A stretch of 7,567 nt of DNA from Akkermansiaceae bacterium (GTDB taxonomy: Bacteria; Verrucomicrobiota; Verrucomicrobiia; Verrucomicrobiales; Akkermansiaceae). The notes under the pieces are model-generated. The model was not told the DNA's origin, searched no databases, and was given only the letters and a program-made list of their open reading frames with translations. Shown here one piece after another: positions 6,789 through 7,567 of this stretch. A program made the position numbers and the translations under genes. The stretch's first letter is position 1, and every line of letters starts with the position of its first letter. The stretch covers positions 1 through 7,567 of the forward strand of contig JALZVA010000115.1 of NCBI GenBank assembly GCA_023301335.1, written 5' to 3'.

Positions 6789-6901
6789 TATTTTATTTGC
6801 AGTGCGGTCGAGAGTTCAGCCTTATTCCAGCTCCCTCTCTCCTGCGGTTTGTCCATTCTGGAACACGTTCTACGAACCTATTTATTCCAAAGCGGAGAGC
6901 G
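6789..6901 (-). promoter_or_regulatory. 5' leader of rplA with two hairpins, possible L1 autoregulatory site
   Basis: Two imperfect hairpins fill this leader. The upstream one has GGAA/TTCC (6860-6863, 6885-6888) outside and GTTC/GAAC (6867-6870, 6874-6877) inside, separated by an asymmetric internal loop. The downstream one has GAGAG/CTCTC (6810-6814, 6835-6839) outside and AGC/GCT (6818-6820, 6830-6832) inside. Two helices joined by an asymmetric loop is the general shape of known L1 mRNA sites, but I cannot match the conserved loop bases. L1 control is inference. Confidence 0.35.
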
Positions 6902-6929
6902 GAAGTATGAAAACCCTGTGAATAGTCAA
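6902..6929 (-). promoter_or_regulatory. Probable sigma-70-type promoter of rplA-rplJ-rplL
   Basis: On the minus strand TTGACT (complement of 6924-6929) is a good -35. After 16 nt comes TACTTC (6902-6907), a weak -10. A second -10-like string TATATA lies upstream near 6964-6969 without a good -35. Two TTGCCT copies exactly 11 bp apart (6982-6987 and 6993-6998) flank that upstream area and could be a protein-binding site. Confidence 0.4.
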
Positions 6930-7042
6930 GAAAAAATCAGCAAAAGTGAACCTAGGGGGTTCTTATATAAAGAGATTTTAGTTGCCTGGCTTTTGCCTCT
7001 TTGAAAAACAAGATCAGAAAGTGCTTAATTAGGAATAAGAAC

Positions 7043-7059
7043 CACGAATAAACACGAAT
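7043..7059. repeat. CACGAAT direct repeat, 10-bp period
   Basis: CACGAAT occurs at 7043-7049 and again at 7053-7059, in the context ACCACGAATAAACACGAATG. Strings of this type (ccacgaat...acacgaatgga) recur between genes in many environmental bacterial genomes; this could be a remnant of such a dispersed repeat. Confidence 0.45.
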
Positions 7060-7381
7060 GGATGAAAGCAGATACTCTTATTGATATAGTATCGCGTAAA
7101 AAATACACTCACAGTAATTCCTCACTGAAGAAAAGATCAGAAAAAAGCGCCTACCCCCCTTTATTATATTATCTACCTTAAATCAGAAGGCTACCACCTC
7201 AATAAAATGCACCTTCCAAAAATCAGACTGTTAACAATCAACAGGTTGTGTCACAAAAGCCGTTCTTTCATATTTTTCATTCTTTTTTCAAAAAAACTGA
7301 AATTTATGCGTGACAGAAAAAAAATCGTATGTTTTTCTCTACATTGTGACATTTACCGCTTGTCGGCATGTCTACAACCCT

Positions 7382-7422
7382 GAAGAGCTCAAATATATAC
7401 ATAACCAAATACTGAGCTCCTC
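7382..7422 (+). promoter_or_regulatory. Inverted repeat upstream of the pseudopilin gene
   Basis: GAAGAGCTC (7382-7390) and GAGCTCCTC (7414-7422) pair at 8 of 9 positions around a 23-nt AT-rich loop containing TATATA (7394-7399). Each arm contains the palindrome GAGCTC. It ends 26 nt before the start codon, so it could be a 5'-UTR hairpin or an operator that masks the -10 region. Confidence 0.35.
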
Positions 7423-7448
7423 ATAAAAAAAACCAAAATATAAATATT

Positions 7449-7567
7449 ATGAAATTAAAAAATACTAGAAACAATTCTGGTTTCACACTTGTGGAACTTC
7501 TCGTTGTAATCGCTATTATCGCTGGTCTTGCTGCGATCTCTTCACCAGTTATCATCCGTCAGCTTGC
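7449..7567 (+). CDS. Type II secretion/type IV pilus-like pseudopilin, N-terminal fragment
   Basis: The first 39 codons of a gene that continues beyond the right edge. After a short basic leader (MKLKNTRNNSG, 11 residues) comes the prepilin peptidase site G/FTLVE: cleavage after Gly11 would leave an N-methylated Phe at +1 with the conserved Glu at +5 (residue 16). The following hydrophobic stretch LLVVIAIIAGLAAIS is the N-terminal helix that anchors the subunit in the inner membrane and packs into the pseudopilus. Such proteins (GspG/H-like, with variable C-termini) are very numerous in verrucomicrobia, planctomycetes and lentisphaeres, so the exact role cannot be told from this fragment. No Shine-Dalgarno is visible; the leader before the ATG is only A and T. 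Confidence 0.9.
   Translation, partial: MKLKNTRNNSGFTLVELLVVIAIIAGLAAISSPVIIRQL

Larger units (their letters stand above)
6930..7448. other. AT-rich intergenic region without a recognisable gene
   Basis: About 520 bases between the rplA promoter and the pseudopilin gene. I find no tRNA, no conserved ORF and no transposase remnant. The longest ATG-started reading frame noted here (7306-7383, 25 codons) has no homology that I recognise. Visible items are a GAACC/GGTTC hairpin (6948-6962), a CACGAAT direct repeat (7043-7059), a palindrome TTGTGTCACAA (7246-7256), further GTGACA motifs at 7310 and 7346, A/T tracts between 7273 and 7336, and an imperfect GAGCTC hairpin just before the pseudopilin gene. 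The rplA upstream elements occupy its left end; the pseudopilin promoter is expected at the right, but no consensus pair is clear. Confidence 0.6.

Noticed and set aside
6982..6998. TTGCCTGGCTTTTGCC as a sigma-54 promoter
   Set aside because: The GG and GC elements do not have the required 10-nt spacing; only a TTGCCT direct repeat remains.
6591..7004. 137-codon plus-strand frame crossing the rplA start and promoter
   Set aside because: Overlaps rplA antisense and the rplA leader; Cys/Leu/Phe-rich composition without any family features.
7306..7383. 25-codon ORF upstream of the pseudopilin gene
   Set aside because: No ribosome binding site, no recognisable homology, and it spans motif-rich regulatory DNA.
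6789..7448. Possible tRNA, rplK or secE/nusG remnant upstream of rplA
   Set aside because: No cloverleaf arms, no TPsiC-loop string and no matching coding frame were found in either strand.

Overview
The window reads as a chromosomal segment from a bacterium of the PVC superphylum, most likely a verrucomicrobium. This is an inference. It rests on the style of the pseudopilin N-terminus at the right edge (GFTLVELLVVIAIIAGLAA), a phosphoglucose isomerase of the GGRTS subtype also found in cyanobacteria and chlamydiae, several genes without a Shine-Dalgarno sequence, and a ribosomal protein cluster cut off from its usual neighbours. No 16S or other phylogenetic marker confirms it, and the genus is not identified. 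I see no phage, transposon, CRISPR, tRNA or rRNA.

Left part (1-2632, minus strand): a compact three-gene operon. A cytochrome P450 is transcribed first, then an HSL-type alpha/beta hydrolase (10-nt gap with a good ribosome binding site), then a CxxCxxCC (YkgJ-type) metal-binding protein. The last gene overlaps the hydrolase stop by ATGA and runs off the left edge. An oxidative or hydrolytic modification of a lipid-like or secondary metabolite is plausible, but the substrate is unknown and no redox partner is visible.

Centre (2743-4887, plus strand): divergent from the P450 are apt (adenine salvage) and pgi (glycolysis), 7 nt apart and ended by a clear intrinsic terminator. A convergent, partly bidirectional terminator block separates them from the next operon.

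Right part (4985-6929, minus strand): rplA-rplJ-rplL (ribosomal proteins L1, L10, L7/L12), with a probable promoter and a roughly 100-nt leader before rplA. rplK/nusG are not upstream and rpoB is not downstream. The 137-nt rplJ-rplL spacer is packed with short perfect inverted repeats and a long-range complementarity, and rplL lacks a Shine-Dalgarno. This is the best candidate here for an undescribed regulatory RNA.

Right edge (6930-7567): about 520 nt of AT-rich non-coding DNA with a small CACGAAT direct repeat, TGTGACA-type motifs and A/T tracts. The 5' end of a type II secretion or type IV pilus-like pseudopilin gene on the plus strand follows.
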